A DNA stretch of 64,000 bases from Mucilaginibacter sp. 14171R-50 (GTDB taxonomy: Bacteria > Bacteroidota > Bacteroidia > Sphingobacteriales > Sphingobacteriaceae). The notes beneath the pieces were generated by a model. The model had not been told where the DNA came from and ran no database searches. It worked only from the letters and a program-made list of their open reading frames with translations. Of the stretch, positions 51,390 to 61,251 are shown in pieces. The stretch spans positions 1,860,001-1,924,000 of the forward strand of contig NZ_CP048115.1 in the NCBI RefSeq assembly GCF_010093045.1. The letters are read 5' to 3'. Position 1 is the stretch's first letter; each line of letters starts with the position of its first letter. The translations under genes and the position numbers were made by a program.

Positions 51390-52967
51390 ATGAAGAAAAT
51401 TAACCTTTCTTATTGGCTGGGTTGCGTCCTGCTGCTTGCATCTGCCTTTATTTTTACGCAGTGTAAAAAATCATTAGTTACTGATAATGCCCCTGCAAAT
51501 GCAGCCACAGCAACTGCCCCCCGTTCGGTTACATCGTTTGTGCACCCGGGCGTTTTAAACACCGCTGCCAATCTTGACCTGATTCGAAACGAGGCCAACA
51601 ACGGCGACGTCGCGCGTAATGCAGCCTACCAAAAAGTGGTAGATTTTATAAACAACAACCCTATGCCAACGCAGTTCTACTCTACCGTGTATGTAGGTTC
51701 AAACGGGCACACCAGCCCGTCTAAATCGCAGATCCGTAAAGATGCGATACTTGCCTACGCGCTGGCGCTGCGTTTTGCCAAAACAGGCGATACGCAATGG
51801 TCTGATAAATGTAAGTTCATCCTGAACGGCTGGGCATCTACCTTTCAGAACTATGCTCCTATAGATGCATCCGATAATCCGCACCAGTCTGACCTGGAAG
51901 CATCCTGGACAACCCCGAGCTTTGTAGCCGCGGCCGAGATCATCAGGTATTACCAGCCAAACGGCGTATCGGCCAACTGGTCGCAGGCGGATATCAACAC
52001 CTTTAGCAACTACCTTAACAATGTAAAAAACAATTACATTAACCACACCTTTGGCGGCAACGGTTATAACTACAACAATAACTGGAACGTATCTGCCGGG
52101 TATGCTAAAATGGCTGTTGGCGTTTTCCTGAACAGCGCCAGCGTGTTTAACGATGGCGAGGCGCAGCTAAACATTACCATGCCAAATATGATACACGCGG
52201 ATGGCACCATGCCCGAGGAATGCGACCGTACAGACTGCGTGCATTACCAATACTCGTTAACGGGCTTTACCTACGCGGCCGAAATTGCCGCCATGCAGGG
52301 CGATAACTCGTTATACACCGCTTTATCAAACCGCATAAGCGCCGGGTACGATTTTATGTACCGCTCGTTCTTCCAGAACATCAGCTGCGATTATTGCAGC
52401 ACCGGCAGCGCGGTATACGGTGGGGTAGAGGTGGCTTATCATCATTACGGCACTTCAAACATGGGCGCGCTTCGCGACCTGCACGACCCGCTGGGCGCAC
52501 CTGCTGATAACACCTTTTTAGGCTTTACTACCTACACCCACTACAATTTGAGTGGCGGTACAACACCTCCTCCTGCTAATAATAACCCGCCTATTGGCAC
52601 CGTGATAACGCTTACAGGGTTTAACGGAAAATACGTTAGCGGCGAAAACGGCACCCAAGCCATGACCTGTACCCGCGCTACCGATGGCGATTGGGAACAT
52701 TTTACCGTATTGGATGCCGGTAATGGTAAAATATATTTGCGCAGCATGGGTAAATATGTATCGAGCGAAAACGGCGCACAAGCCATGACTTGCAACCGCA
52801 CCACCCCCGGCGATTGGGAAAAATTCACATGGGGCGTAACCGCCGATGGCAAGATAACCCTGCAAGGCAATAACGGCAAATACGTATCGAGCGAGAACGG
52901 CACACAAGCCATGACCTGCAACCGCACCACCCCGCAAGGCTGGGAATCATTCGGGCTGAACCAATAA
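51390..52967 (+). CDS. Alginate-lyase-family lipoprotein with C-terminal beta-trefoil repeat domain
   Basis: A 525-residue surface or periplasmic lipoprotein. The signal ends FTQC with Cys25 (then KK, usual after the lipidated Cys in this phylum). Residues ~50-390 resemble the alginate_lyase superfamily (helical toroid): RKDAILAYALALRFAKTGD, EASWTTPSFVAAAEIIRYY, NNNWNVSAGYAKMAVGVFL and DCVHYQYSLTGFTYAAEIA. The last ~115 residues are three near-identical 41-42-residue repeats (at 412, 453 and 495), each with GKYVSSENG and AMTCNRTT, as in a fascin-like trefoil. The ATG at 51390 gives the lipoprotein signal; an upstream frame start does not. Substrate and true lyase activity are inferred. Confidence 0.8.
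   Translation: MKKINLSYWLGCVLLLASAFIFTQCKKSLVTDNAPANAATATAPRSVTSFVHPGVLNTAANLDLIRNEANNGDVARNAAYQKVVDFINNNPMPTQFYSTVYVGSNGHTSPSKSQIRKDAILAYALALRFAKTGDTQWSDKCKFILNGWASTFQNYAPIDASDNPHQSDLEASWTTPSFVAAAEIIRYYQPNGVSANWSQADINTFSNYLNNVKNNYINHTFGGNGYNYNNNWNVSAGYAKMAVGVFLNSASVFNDGEAQLNITMPNMIHADGTMPEECDRTDCVHYQYSLTGFTYAAEIAAMQGDNSLYTALSNRISAGYDFMYRSFFQNISCDYCSTGSAVYGGVEVAYHHYGTSNMGALRDLHDPLGAPADNTFLGFTTYTHYNLSGGTTPPPANNNPPIGTVITLTGFNGKYVSGENGTQAMTCTRATDGDWEHFTVLDAGNGKIYLRSMGKYVSSENGAQAMTCNRTTPGDWEKFTWGVTADGKITLQGNNGKYVSSENGTQAMTCNRTTPQGWESFGLNQ
52623..52950 (+). repeat. Three in-frame tandem repeats of about 123-126 bp
   Basis: Units starting near 52623, 52746 and 52872 encode the trefoil repeats of the lipoprotein. 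The second and third share long identical stretches (ACAAGCCATGACTTGCAACC type), which suggests recent duplication or conversion. Confidence 0.8.
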
Positions 52968-52992
52968 AACATATTAGTTGAATTGATATACC

Positions 52993-53025
52993 AAGGCTGC
53001 CATCAGAAATGAGGCAGCCTTTTTT
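52993..53025 (+). terminator. Terminator of the alginate-lyase-like gene
   Basis: A 9-bp stem (AAGGCTGCC with GGCAGCCTT), an 11-base loop and a T run, 25 bp after the stop codon. Confidence 0.85.
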
Positions 53026-53076
53026 GCATAACAAGGGGTAGTTGCATATATTTAATCCTCCACATCTATCCAACCA

Positions 53077-53820
53077 ATGCTCATCAGTTCCATCACTATT
53101 CATATCCTGCTCATTATTTTTATCGCTACCGTGTTCCGTTCTGCGTTTGGTTTCGGCGAATCGCTGGTAGCGGTGCCCCTGCTGGCTTTGTGGGTACCCC
53201 TTAATATCGCGGTACCGCTTTCGGTGCTGGTATCTGTTACTATCGCGGGCATAGTGGTGGTGCAGGACTGGAAAAAGATCCACTTTCGTAGTGCAAGCGG
53301 GCTTATTATGTTCACACTAATAGGCATCCCGTTAGGGCTGCTGCTTTTAATTAATACCGACGAGCGGATAGTGAAAGCTGTATTGGGTGCCATCATCCTT
53401 ATATTTTCGGTTTATTTACTTACCGGCAAACAGCTTAAAGAATTAAAAACCGATAATTTTGCCTGGCTTTTTGGCTGCGGCCTACTGGCGGGCATACTTG
53501 ACGGGGCGTATGGCTTAAACGGGCCGCCGCTTGTTATTTACGGTGCTAAACGCCGCTGGTCGGCACAACATTTCAGGGCTACGCTGCAGGGCTACTTTTT
53601 TATAGCCAGTATGGTTGGTACCGTAGGGTATTGGTTTGCCGGCCTGCTGGTAACAAATGTTATCCATTACTATCTGTTAAGCCTGCCGGTAATGGTTCCC
53701 GCGGTTTTTATTGGCCGGGCCATCAATAATCGCCTGCATGGCGAAAAGTTTTTTAAATACGTTTATGTGGTTTTGTCAGCTATCGGCCTGTTTTTATTGG
53801 TCAGGGCTGTTATCAATTAA
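53077..53820 (+). CDS. TauE/SafE-family sulfite exporter-like transporter
   Basis: A 247-residue integral membrane protein of eight predicted helices. The N-terminal repeat has FRSAFGFGESLVAVPLLAL, and the C-terminal repeat has LDGAYGLNGPPLVIYGAKRRW, the two half-site motifs of the TauE/SafE (DUF81) family. Members move sulphite, sulphoacetate or taurine-related organosulphur compounds, or are unassigned. It stands alone with no sulphur genes next to it. The ATG at 53077 is the first good start. Confidence 0.85.
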   Translation: MLISSITIHILLIIFIATVFRSAFGFGESLVAVPLLALWVPLNIAVPLSVLVSVTIAGIVVVQDWKKIHFRSASGLIMFTLIGIPLGLLLLINTDERIVKAVLGAIILIFSVYLLTGKQLKELKTDNFAWLFGCGLLAGILDGAYGLNGPPLVIYGAKRRWSAQHFRATLQGYFFIASMVGTVGYWFAGLLVTNVIHYYLLSLPVMVPAVFIGRAINNRLHGEKFFKYVYVVLSAIGLFLLVRAVIN

Positions 53821-53893
53821 CACACTTAAATTCGCTTTAAGAAAGCCGGATATGAAAATGACCAGTTCGTGCAGTTTAGTGTAACAATCATTA

Positions 53894-53901
53894 TACTTTT
53901 G
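53894..53901 (+). promoter_or_regulatory. Possible -7 element of the S9 peptidase gene
   Basis: TACTTTTG fits TAnnTTTG, 68 bp before the ATG. No convincing TTTG lies at the right distance. Confidence 0.3.
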
Positions 53902-53969
53902 GTTGCCTTATAAATTCGTAATTTGCCTTACCTTGGTATCTTTAAATTTTACTGACCAATATTATTGAT

Positions 53970-56297
53970 ATGAACAAATACCTACTAACGGTAACGGCGT
54001 TGGCATTGGCTTATGGCGCTAATGCCCAGCAGCATGCCCCGCTTACCGCTAAGGATTACGCGCATGCCGAAAGCTTTTTAAGCTACAACACCGAGCCCTT
54101 TATAGATCGCGCCAACGTAAGGCCAAACTGGCTGCAGGGCGATAAGTTCTGGTACCGGGTTTATACAGCCCAGGGCAGCGAATACGTATTGGTTGACCCG
54201 GTAAAAAAAACGCGTACCGTTGCTTTCGACGCGCAGAAGCTGGCTGGTGCTTTATCAGCAGCAACCGGTAAAACGTATGATGCCAACAGGCTGCCTTTTC
54301 AATCCATCAATTATACGGCCGATGGTAAGTCTGTTTTGTTTACTGCCGATGCTAAAAAGTGGGCTTATAACCCCGCATCTAACCAGTTAAGCCCTGATAC
54401 ATCCACCGCACCGCCAGCCCGGGCCGAAAGGCTTACCGGCCGTGCCGCGAGGGGCGGGGGTAACGAAGTGTTATCGCCGGATGGTAAACGTGCCGTTTTC
54501 ATTAAAGATTATAACCTTTGGGTGCGCGATGTTGCTACCAACAAGCAAACCCAGCTTACCACCGATGGCGTAAAGGATTTTGGCTATGCTACCGATAACG
54601 CCGGGTGGACAATGAGCGACAGGCCTATTGTATCGTGGTCGCCTGATTCAAAAAAGGTAGCTACCTTTCAGCAGGACCAGCGTAACGCCAGCGATATGTA
54701 TTTGGTTACCACCAATGTGGGCAAGCCAAACCTCAGGGCCTGGAAATATCCGCTGCCAGGCGATAAGGAGATCATTACCATACAAAGGGTTATTGTTGAT
54801 GTAGATAATGCGAAGGTTATCCGTTTTAATATCCCGCCCGACCCGCACCGCGCAACCCTGAGTGATGATATATCAAGCAGCGGTACTTTTGATGACGCCG
54901 ACTGGAAGGATGATGGTTCGGAGTTCGCGTTCGTATCAACCTCGCGCGACCACAAGAACGAGAAGTTCCGTATAGCGGATGCCCGTACAGGCGCCGTGCG
55001 CGAGGTGTTTGAAGAAAATGTTAAAACGCAGTACGAATCTGGCTGGGGTGCTATCAACTGGCGGTATTTGCCCGATTCAAAAGAGATCATCTGGTTCTCG
55101 GAGCGCGATAACTGGGGGCACTTATACCTTTATGATGCTACCACCGGCAAAGTAAAAAACCAGATAACCAAAGGCGATTGGGTAGTGACCAAACTGCTGA
55201 AGGTTGACGAGAAGAACCGCTTACTTTATTTTGCCGCAGGCGGCCGCGAACCGGGCAATCCTTATTTTTCGCACCTGTATAAAATTGGCTTTAACGGAAA
55301 GGGCTTAACCCTGCTTACCCCCGAAGATGGTAACCATACTGTAACCTTTTCGCCCGATTACAACTATTTTGTAGACAGCTATTCTAAACCCGATGTGGCG
55401 CCCGTTACCGTGCTGCGCGATATGAAGGGTAAGCTAATAGCAACACTCGAAAAAACAGATATTTCAAGGCTGGTTGCCACAGGCTGGAAACCGCCTATCC
55501 CGGTTAAACTTAAAGCGCACGACGGCACTACCGATATTTATGGCCTGGTGTTTACACCAACAAAAATGGATGCCGGCAAAAAGTACCCGGTTATCGATTA
55601 CATTTATCCGGGTCCGCAGGGTGGCGGTGTTGGCAGCTGGTCGTTCGCAGCCTCAAGGAACGACCATCAGGCGCTTGCCGAGCTGGGCTTTATTGTGGTA
55701 GTGATAGAAGGCACCAGCAACCCGCTGCGTTCAAAAAGCTTTCATGATATGAATTACGGCAACATGGCCGAAAATACCTTGCCCGACCAGATAACCGGCA
55801 TAAGGCAACTGGCCGCTCAATACCCCATAGATACCACCAAAGTTGGTATATGGGGCCATTCGGGCGGCGGCTTTGCTACCGCGGCGGCTATGTTCCGCTA
55901 CCCCGATTTCTTTAAGGTGGGCATCTCAGAATCGGGCAACCACGAGAACCGTAACTACGAGGATGATTGGGCCGAGCGCTATAACGGCCTGGTTGAGAAC
56001 GCCAACTACGATGCGCAGGCTAACCAAAACATCGCCAAAAACCTTAAGGGTAAATTGATGCTTGCGCACGGTATGATGGATAACAATGTACCGCCCTACA
56101 ACACCCTGTTAGTGGTAGAGGCGCTTGAAAAAGCCAATAAAAGCTTCGACCTGGTGATATTTCCTAACAGCGCGCATGGCTACGGGCAGTACTCGGGCTA
56201 TATGATGCGCCGCCGCTGGGATTATTTTGTGAAGAACCTTTTAGGTGCCGAAGCGCCATATGACTACCAGTTGAAACCGCTGGCAATCCGGCGTTAA
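53970..56297 (+). CDS. S9 family peptidase (dipeptidyl peptidase IV type)
   Basis: A 775-residue exported serine peptidase. A Sec signal covers about residues 1-19 (ending GANAQ). An N-terminal beta-propeller (DPPIV_N, to about residue 500) precedes an alpha/beta-hydrolase domain with the catalytic triad: Ser631 in WGHSGGGFA, Asp704 in GMMDNNVPP and His736 in NSAHGYG. It removes X-Pro dipeptides or related N-terminal dipeptides outside the cytosol and probably serves peptide feeding. It is a single gene. Confidence 0.9.
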   Translation: MNKYLLTVTALALAYGANAQQHAPLTAKDYAHAESFLSYNTEPFIDRANVRPNWLQGDKFWYRVYTAQGSEYVLVDPVKKTRTVAFDAQKLAGALSAATGKTYDANRLPFQSINYTADGKSVLFTADAKKWAYNPASNQLSPDTSTAPPARAERLTGRAARGGGNEVLSPDGKRAVFIKDYNLWVRDVATNKQTQLTTDGVKDFGYATDNAGWTMSDRPIVSWSPDSKKVATFQQDQRNASDMYLVTTNVGKPNLRAWKYPLPGDKEIITIQRVIVDVDNAKVIRFNIPPDPHRATLSDDISSSGTFDDADWKDDGSEFAFVSTSRDHKNEKFRIADARTGAVREVFEENVKTQYESGWGAINWRYLPDSKEIIWFSERDNWGHLYLYDATTGKVKNQITKGDWVVTKLLKVDEKNRLLYFAAGGREPGNPYFSHLYKIGFNGKGLTLLTPEDGNHTVTFSPDYNYFVDSYSKPDVAPVTVLRDMKGKLIATLEKTDISRLVATGWKPPIPVKLKAHDGTTDIYGLVFTPTKMDAGKKYPVIDYIYPGPQGGGVGSWSFAASRNDHQALAELGFIVVVIEGTSNPLRSKSFHDMNYGNMAENTLPDQITGIRQLAAQYPIDTTKVGIWGHSGGGFATAAAMFRYPDFFKVGISESGNHENRNYEDDWAERYNGLVENANYDAQANQNIAKNLKGKLMLAHGMMDNNVPPYNTLLVVEALEKANKSFDLVIFPNSAHGYGQYSGYMMRRRWDYFVKNLLGAEAPYDYQLKPLAIRR

Positions 56298-56324
56298 TTG
56301 CTGCAATAAGTACTAAATTAGTGT

Positions 56325-56354
56325 AAGCCTGCAGCGAAAGTTGCAGGCTTTTTT
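56325..56354 (+). terminator. Terminator of the S9 peptidase gene
   Basis: A 9-bp stem (AAGCCTGCA with TGCAGGCTT), an 8-base loop and a T run. Confidence 0.85.
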
Positions 56355-56390
56355 GCTCAAAAAATTATAATTCGGTATCCTTGAAGCTGT

Positions 56391-57476
56391 ATGGAAAAGC
56401 TAACCCCCGGTATACTAAAAACAAAACAGCATTTCGAAATTCTTGACGGGTTAAGGGGGCTGGCGGCCCTGGCGGTGGTAGCTTTTCATTTTATGGAAAT
56501 GGTTTACCTCCCTCCGCAAAATTTTTTGGCGCATGGCTTTTTGGCGGTCGATTTCTTTTTCTGTTTATCGGGCTTTGTAATTGGTTATGCCTATGACGAC
56601 CGTATTGGTAAAATGGGTGCAATAGCGTTTTTTAAGTCGAGGGCTATCAGGCTGCACCCGCTGGTTATACTGGGTTCGGTGTTGGGCCTGCTTAGTTTCC
56701 TGTTCGACCCTTTCGGCGGCCATCTCGAATTATACAGCGCCGGAAAGATCATACTGGTGTTTATAAGTTCTGTTTTGCTTATCCCTTACCCGGTAGTGGC
56801 CGACCGCGCGTTTAACCTGTTTAGTTTTAACGCCCCTGCCTGGTCGTTGTTTTGGGAGTACGTGGCCAATATTGTGTATGCGCTGGTACTTTACCGCTTA
56901 GCACGCCGGTGGCTGCTTGTGTTAACAATAGTATCGGCAGTTGCGCTTTGCCTGGTTACTTACCGCGCCGGCAATATCATGGGCGGGTGGGGCGGCCCAA
57001 ACTTTTGGGACGGCAGCGCCCGCATCTCTTATTCGTTTTTGGCAGGTTTGCTTGTTTACCGTTCAAAATGGATCATTAGATCTAACCTGGGGTTTGGCGT
57101 TTTAAGCATATTGCTGGTATTGCCATTTGTGATGCCTTTTAATAATTTGGTTTGGATCACCGAGCCATTGGTGGTACTTTTTTATTTCCCGCTGATTGTA
57201 GCATTAGGGGCGGGCGCTACCCTGTCGCCGGGGCTTAAAAAGCTGTGTAACTTCTCGGGTAACATATCCTATCCGCTGTACATGACCCATTACGCCGTGA
57301 TATGGATGTTCGGCAACTATTACAGCAGCCATAAACCCGGCACCAGCCAGTTAGCCCTTATTATTATAGCAGGTATCATCATTCTGGTGGGTGTGGCATG
57401 GCTGGTAATGGTATTTTATGATACACCGGTGCGGAGATATTTAACCGAAAGGCGAAAGCGGGCACTAAGAAATTAA
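56391..57476 (+). CDS. Acyltransferase 3 (OafA/YrhL-type membrane acyltransferase)
   Basis: A 361-residue integral membrane protein with about ten helices. The N-terminal catalytic motif is LDGLRGLAALAVVAFHF with the key His36. A second conserved Arg lies in the KSRAIRLHPLVIL loop, and the CLSGFVIGYAY motif follows. The C-terminal helix ends FYDTPVRRYLTERRKRA. These enzymes acetylate or succinylate surface sugars (O-antigen, capsule, macrolides). The substrate is unknown. Its last 12 bp overlap the convergent DUF1569 gene. Confidence 0.9.
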   Translation: MEKLTPGILKTKQHFEILDGLRGLAALAVVAFHFMEMVYLPPQNFLAHGFLAVDFFFCLSGFVIGYAYDDRIGKMGAIAFFKSRAIRLHPLVILGSVLGLLSFLFDPFGGHLELYSAGKIILVFISSVLLIPYPVVADRAFNLFSFNAPAWSLFWEYVANIVYALVLYRLARRWLLVLTIVSAVALCLVTYRAGNIMGGWGGPNFWDGSARISYSFLAGLLVYRSKWIIRSNLGFGVLSILLVLPFVMPFNNLVWITEPLVVLFYFPLIVALGAGATLSPGLKKLCNFSGNISYPLYMTHYAVIWMFGNYYSSHKPGTSQLALIIIAGIIILVGVAWLVMVFYDTPVRRYLTERRKRALRN

Positions 57477-57923
57477 GCCGAACTGTGTTAAATGATGAGT
57501 GAAATGCTTGTGGTGCCATATCAGCCATTCGGTATAATTCATCGGGCCAAAACCACCATGCAGCACAGTTATGCCGGGCTCTTTAAAAAAGCGGTCGAAG
57601 CTTTCCAGTTCGGCCATTAATTGATCTATAGCCGCTTGCATATCCGGATAAAGAAGAGAATCAGGAAGCTTGCCTAATATTACATTCCGTGGTATTGGCT
57701 CATCGGTATATATACCGCGTTGTTTGGCCGCGGCAGCTTGCCGGGGCGATACATCGCAGGTAGGTATTTTTGTACCGTTGGTGTACTGCACCTGGTCTAT
57801 CAAATGCTCAATCATTTGCTGCGGATTCATGTTGCCCCAAAGGGGGGCCGTACCTGCATCCAATGTAACCAGCAATTCGCGCAGCGGTTTGCGGTTAATG
57901 GTATCTACTATTCCGTTCATCAT
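57465..57923 (-). CDS. DUF1569 (DinB-like) protein
   Basis: A 152-residue cytosolic helical protein of the DUF1569/DinB superfamily (four-helix bundle). It has NPQQMIEHLIDQVQ in the first half and NYTEWLIWHHKHFTHHLTQFGLI at the end, whose His cluster may bind a metal, as in DinB folds. Related proteins take part in thiol-dependent or maleylpyruvate-isomerase-type chemistry; a link to bacillithiol transferases is possible but not shown here. Function unknown. It is convergent with the acyltransferase gene. Confidence 0.75.
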   Translation of the reverse strand: MMNGIVDTINRKPLRELLVTLDAGTAPLWGNMNPQQMIEHLIDQVQYTNGTKIPTCDVSPRQAAAAKQRGIYTDEPIPRNVILGKLPDSLLYPDMQAAIDQLMAELESFDRFFKEPGITVLHGGFGPMNYTEWLIWHHKHFTHHLTQFGLIS

Positions 57924-57952
57924 TCAATAATACTACAATACGGGGTACAAAA

Positions 57953-57981
57953 AAAGCCCCTTCGTTATTTGAAGGGGCTTT
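57953..57981. terminator. Terminator of the M1 peptidase gene
   Basis: A perfect 11-bp stem (AAAGCCCCTTC with GAAGGGGCTTT) and 7-base loop. The minus strand continues into a T-rich run, ending the transcript of the gene at 58008. Confidence 0.85.
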
Positions 57982-58007
57982 GAATAGAATTAATTTATTG
58001 TCGCGGT

Positions 58008-60491
58008 TTATTTTAATTCGGCAACAGCCTTATCAATAGCGGCAACCGATGCAGTATCGTTAAGTTTGGCACGGCTTTCTTTAACGCCGTTTAATATTTG
58101 CACCACCTGTGGGGCAATGCCATATTTTTTGTACTTAACACCAAAATCGGCAATAGCTTTAATGCCTTTTTGTGCTTTAGCCGGATCGCTGACACGGCCG
58201 GTAAATTCCGCAAACTTCGACATAATGTTAAATTGAGTTTGCGGTGCACCTTCGTTAAACGCGTTGTATACATAATCGTACTGGGCGTCGGTGCCACCGG
58301 TCGCATATACCATTAGTATGGCTTGGGTTAAAGCACCTTCGCTGTCTTTTTCATATGTTTTGGCTAAGGCTACCGCATCGGCAGGGTTTAGCTGGCTTAA
58401 TGCAGTTAAAGCCGCGCCCTGTACCGCATACGACTGGCTTTTTAATGATTCTTTAAACAAATTAGAAAGTCCCGATGCTTTTAATTTACCTAATACACTA
58501 ATAGCAGCGGACCTAACTAAAGTATTTGGGTCGGTTTGCGCCAGTTTAACTAATATTGGTTGGGCCGCGTTGCGCACATCGTCGTTGGTCATATCAGCCG
58601 CTTTAATGGCCTTTATTTGCAGCTCGTAGTACTTATCATTCAAGGCGGAAATGATCACTTTTCGCGCCCCGGCGTTTGATTGTTGCTTGGCGGCGGCGGT
58701 AATAGCCTCAAAACGGTCTAAATACAACGGCGCGTTAAAATATTGGAAAACAAATTCGTCAAGCGATTTATTATCCGTTTTTTTAGCCAGCAGCATTTTG
58801 TCGCCGTCAACATTCACCAGGCTTGGTTTAGTAGCCGAGTGGAACACCAGGCTATCAATCTTATTGCGCATCCAGAATTTGCGGCGGTCCATTTTACCAC
58901 CCGCGTAAACATCAATGGCCAGCGGTAAAATAAATACATTGCCATCCTGTGTTTGGTTCAGGTAAACTGTTTGCGTTTTGGTAGCGTCATCCCATTTATA
59001 GGTAATGTTTAAAATAGGGTGCCCTGCGCCAAAGTACCATTGGTTAAAAAACCAGTTCAGGTCGCGGCCACTGGCCTCTTCCATTGCCAAACGCAGCTGG
59101 TGCGCTTCGCCGTTTTTGAACGCGTTTGTTTTTAAATAAATATTTAAGCCTTTGTAAAATGCTGCGTTGCCAAGGTAGTTGCGCAGCATGTAAAGTATGC
59201 TGCCGCCTTTTTGGTAGGTAACCGCGTCAAACACCTCTTCTTTATCGTTGTAATGAAAACGTACCAGGTCCTTGGTTTTCAGGTTTGGCTGGCTCAGGTA
59301 TTGCTGCCTGTCGCCGTTAATGTGCGCGTCGCCGGCATCTTTACCGTATTTGTGCTCGGCCCAAAGGGTCTCGCTAAAATCAGCGAACGATTCGTTAACG
59401 GTAAGGTTGCTCCAGCTTTCGGCTGTAACATAATCGCCAAACCACTGGTGAAACAGCTCGTGTACAATGGTGCTGCGGCCCTGGCTGTAATAAGCGTCTA
59501 TTAGTTCGCGTTTGGTAGCCTGTACGTAATCGCCATGCAGGGTAGCACTGGTATTTTCCATAGCGCCGCTTACATAATCGCGCACAACAATCTGCGAGTA
59601 TTTGTTCCATGGGTAATCAACACCCAGGGTTTTCGAATAAAAATCGATCACCTCTGGTGTAAAGCCGAAAATATCCCTTGCGTAAGGGGCGTATTTAGGC
59701 TCAAGGTAATAGCTCACTTCTTTACCCTTCCAGGTATCCTTGGTTATTTTAAAATCGCCAACGGCCATCATAAATAAATATGGCGAGTGCGGTAACTCCA
59801 TTTTCCAGGTGTCGGTACGGGTGCCATCGGCATTAAGCTTTTGCGAAGCTAAGCGACCGTTTGACAGCGTAACATATTTTTTTGGAACAGTCATGCTGAT
59901 CTCGTCGGTCGTTTTTTGATTTGGCTTATCAATAGTTGGGAACCATGCCGATGAACTTTGGGTTTCACCCTGTGTCCATATCTGTGTCGGCTTATCTTTT
60001 TCAGTGCCGTCGGGGTTAATAAAGTACAGACCTTTCGCGTCGGTTATAGCGGCGCTGCCCTGAGCTTTAAGCTCGTTTGGCTTTGACGTGTAATCGATAT
60101 AAATGGTATAGCTTTCGTTGTTATGGTACACCCTGTCAAGCTTGATATCAATGGTCAGGCTGTCGTAAGTATATTTTAGCGGTGTGTTTTTGCCCGCTTT
60201 TACAATTGATACATTTTTGATATCCATACCCTGTGCATCTAAACGCAGCGAGTCGGTAGCATAAAAATGCGGCTTTAAAGTGACCCACTCCTTACCATAC
60301 ATATAGCGTTTTTTATAATCAAAACGTACATCGAGCTTGGTATGTACAAGGTCGTTGATCTTAGGTGTAGTTTCGCGGTAGATCTTCATTGCAGAATCTT
60401 CCTGCGGGGCTGCGGTTTGCTGCGCAGATGCACTGTTCAGGGTTAGTGCGCCGATACTGCTGATCAGGATAGCAGCGTAAAGAGTTTTCAT
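58008..60491 (-). CDS. M1 family zinc metallopeptidase with C-terminal HEAT repeats
   Basis: An 827-residue exported aminopeptidase. A Sec signal covers residues 1-23 (ending NSASAQ). The N-terminal saddle domain is followed by the catalytic domain. The GAMEN exopeptidase motif is at residues 309-313. The zinc motif is HELFH with His344, Glu345 and His348, and the third ligand is Glu367 in NESFADF (spacing 19). From about residue 610 come HEAT-like helical repeats (DPNTLVRSAAISVLGKL, QSYAVQGAALTALSQL). It removes N-terminal residues from peptides, with peptide feeding or turnover as the likely role. Confidence 0.92.
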   Translation of the reverse strand: MKTLYAAILISSIGALTLNSASAQQTAAPQEDSAMKIYRETTPKINDLVHTKLDVRFDYKKRYMYGKEWVTLKPHFYATDSLRLDAQGMDIKNVSIVKAGKNTPLKYTYDSLTIDIKLDRVYHNNESYTIYIDYTSKPNELKAQGSAAITDAKGLYFINPDGTEKDKPTQIWTQGETQSSSAWFPTIDKPNQKTTDEISMTVPKKYVTLSNGRLASQKLNADGTRTDTWKMELPHSPYLFMMAVGDFKITKDTWKGKEVSYYLEPKYAPYARDIFGFTPEVIDFYSKTLGVDYPWNKYSQIVVRDYVSGAMENTSATLHGDYVQATKRELIDAYYSQGRSTIVHELFHQWFGDYVTAESWSNLTVNESFADFSETLWAEHKYGKDAGDAHINGDRQQYLSQPNLKTKDLVRFHYNDKEEVFDAVTYQKGGSILYMLRNYLGNAAFYKGLNIYLKTNAFKNGEAHQLRLAMEEASGRDLNWFFNQWYFGAGHPILNITYKWDDATKTQTVYLNQTQDGNVFILPLAIDVYAGGKMDRRKFWMRNKIDSLVFHSATKPSLVNVDGDKMLLAKKTDNKSLDEFVFQYFNAPLYLDRFEAITAAAKQQSNAGARKVIISALNDKYYELQIKAIKAADMTNDDVRNAAQPILVKLAQTDPNTLVRSAAISVLGKLKASGLSNLFKESLKSQSYAVQGAALTALSQLNPADAVALAKTYEKDSEGALTQAILMVYATGGTDAQYDYVYNAFNEGAPQTQFNIMSKFAEFTGRVSDPAKAQKGIKAIADFGVKYKKYGIAPQVVQILNGVKESRAKLNDTASVAAIDKAVAELK

Positions 60492-60704
60492 ATGTTAATA
60501 GTTTGATTGATATGCATGCATAATAAAAGCTAAAGTATTAGTTTTTATCGGATTTAACATTGCAAAAATATATTTATGTTCGGTTTTATACAGTAATTCA
60601 CCCTAAAAGGGGGGTGTTTTTAGTATTTTAATAATATGTAATGATTAGGGATAACCCAACCCTATACCAATAGGAGTGCTGACAGACCGAACGTCAGCTC
60701 ATTG

Positions 60705-61251
60705 CTAACGAAGAACAGATAAAGTGTTGTGCTTTCATGAACGGTAGTCCGCTCAATTGCCGCGGAGGGCTGTTACTTTGTCTTGATACAAAGTAACCAA
60801 AAATCAAGTCAGCAAAAAGGCTTCTTTGCGCACAAGGCCTTTACCCTGCAAAGCAGGCAGAACCACGGGCTGCAAAATCTTGCCTCAACTTCGTTCGCAC
60901 CTCGCCCCTGCGCTTCAGGCAAGTATTGCTATGCCCTTGCCTCCGCTTAAGACCACATCGTTCTGCCCGTTTTCGCCCGAAGCTGCTTTGCTGATGTGGA
61001 AACACAATCCCTTTAACGTCATTGCGAGCGTAGCGCGGCAATCTTTGATAGAAAAGCAATCCGCAAGAAAAAGCACTGCCTTAACAACACCTTCAAACTG
61101 CGGCATTGGCCTGTTCGGGTAGTATAGCGATTGCTAAAGCACTTCCTTTCACAGAACAGGACGCAGCCGCGACTTTTCTTTTTGGTACTTTTTCTTTTGA
61201 GAGAAAAGAAAAAGTACATCCACTGACGATTCATACTCCTCACTGCCATTC
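60705..61251 (+). repeat. Long interspersed repeat, tandem unit 1
   Basis: Starts CTAACGAAGAACAGAT and contains AGTCCGCTCAATTGCCGCGG, ACAAAGTAACCAAA, a GCAGGCAGAACCACGGGCTG block and an REP-like core GTCATTGCGAGCGTAGCG at 61018. It shares most of its length with unit 2 and, in reverse, with 91-531. Open frames inside shift between copies and are not conserved. The flank 60492-60704 is AT-rich leader sequence of the M1 gene. Confidence 0.85.

Noticed and set aside
52541..52972. Long minus-strand frame over the alginate-lyase-like gene
   Set aside because: It is a shadow of the tandem repeats; the plus-strand protein has clear family motifs.
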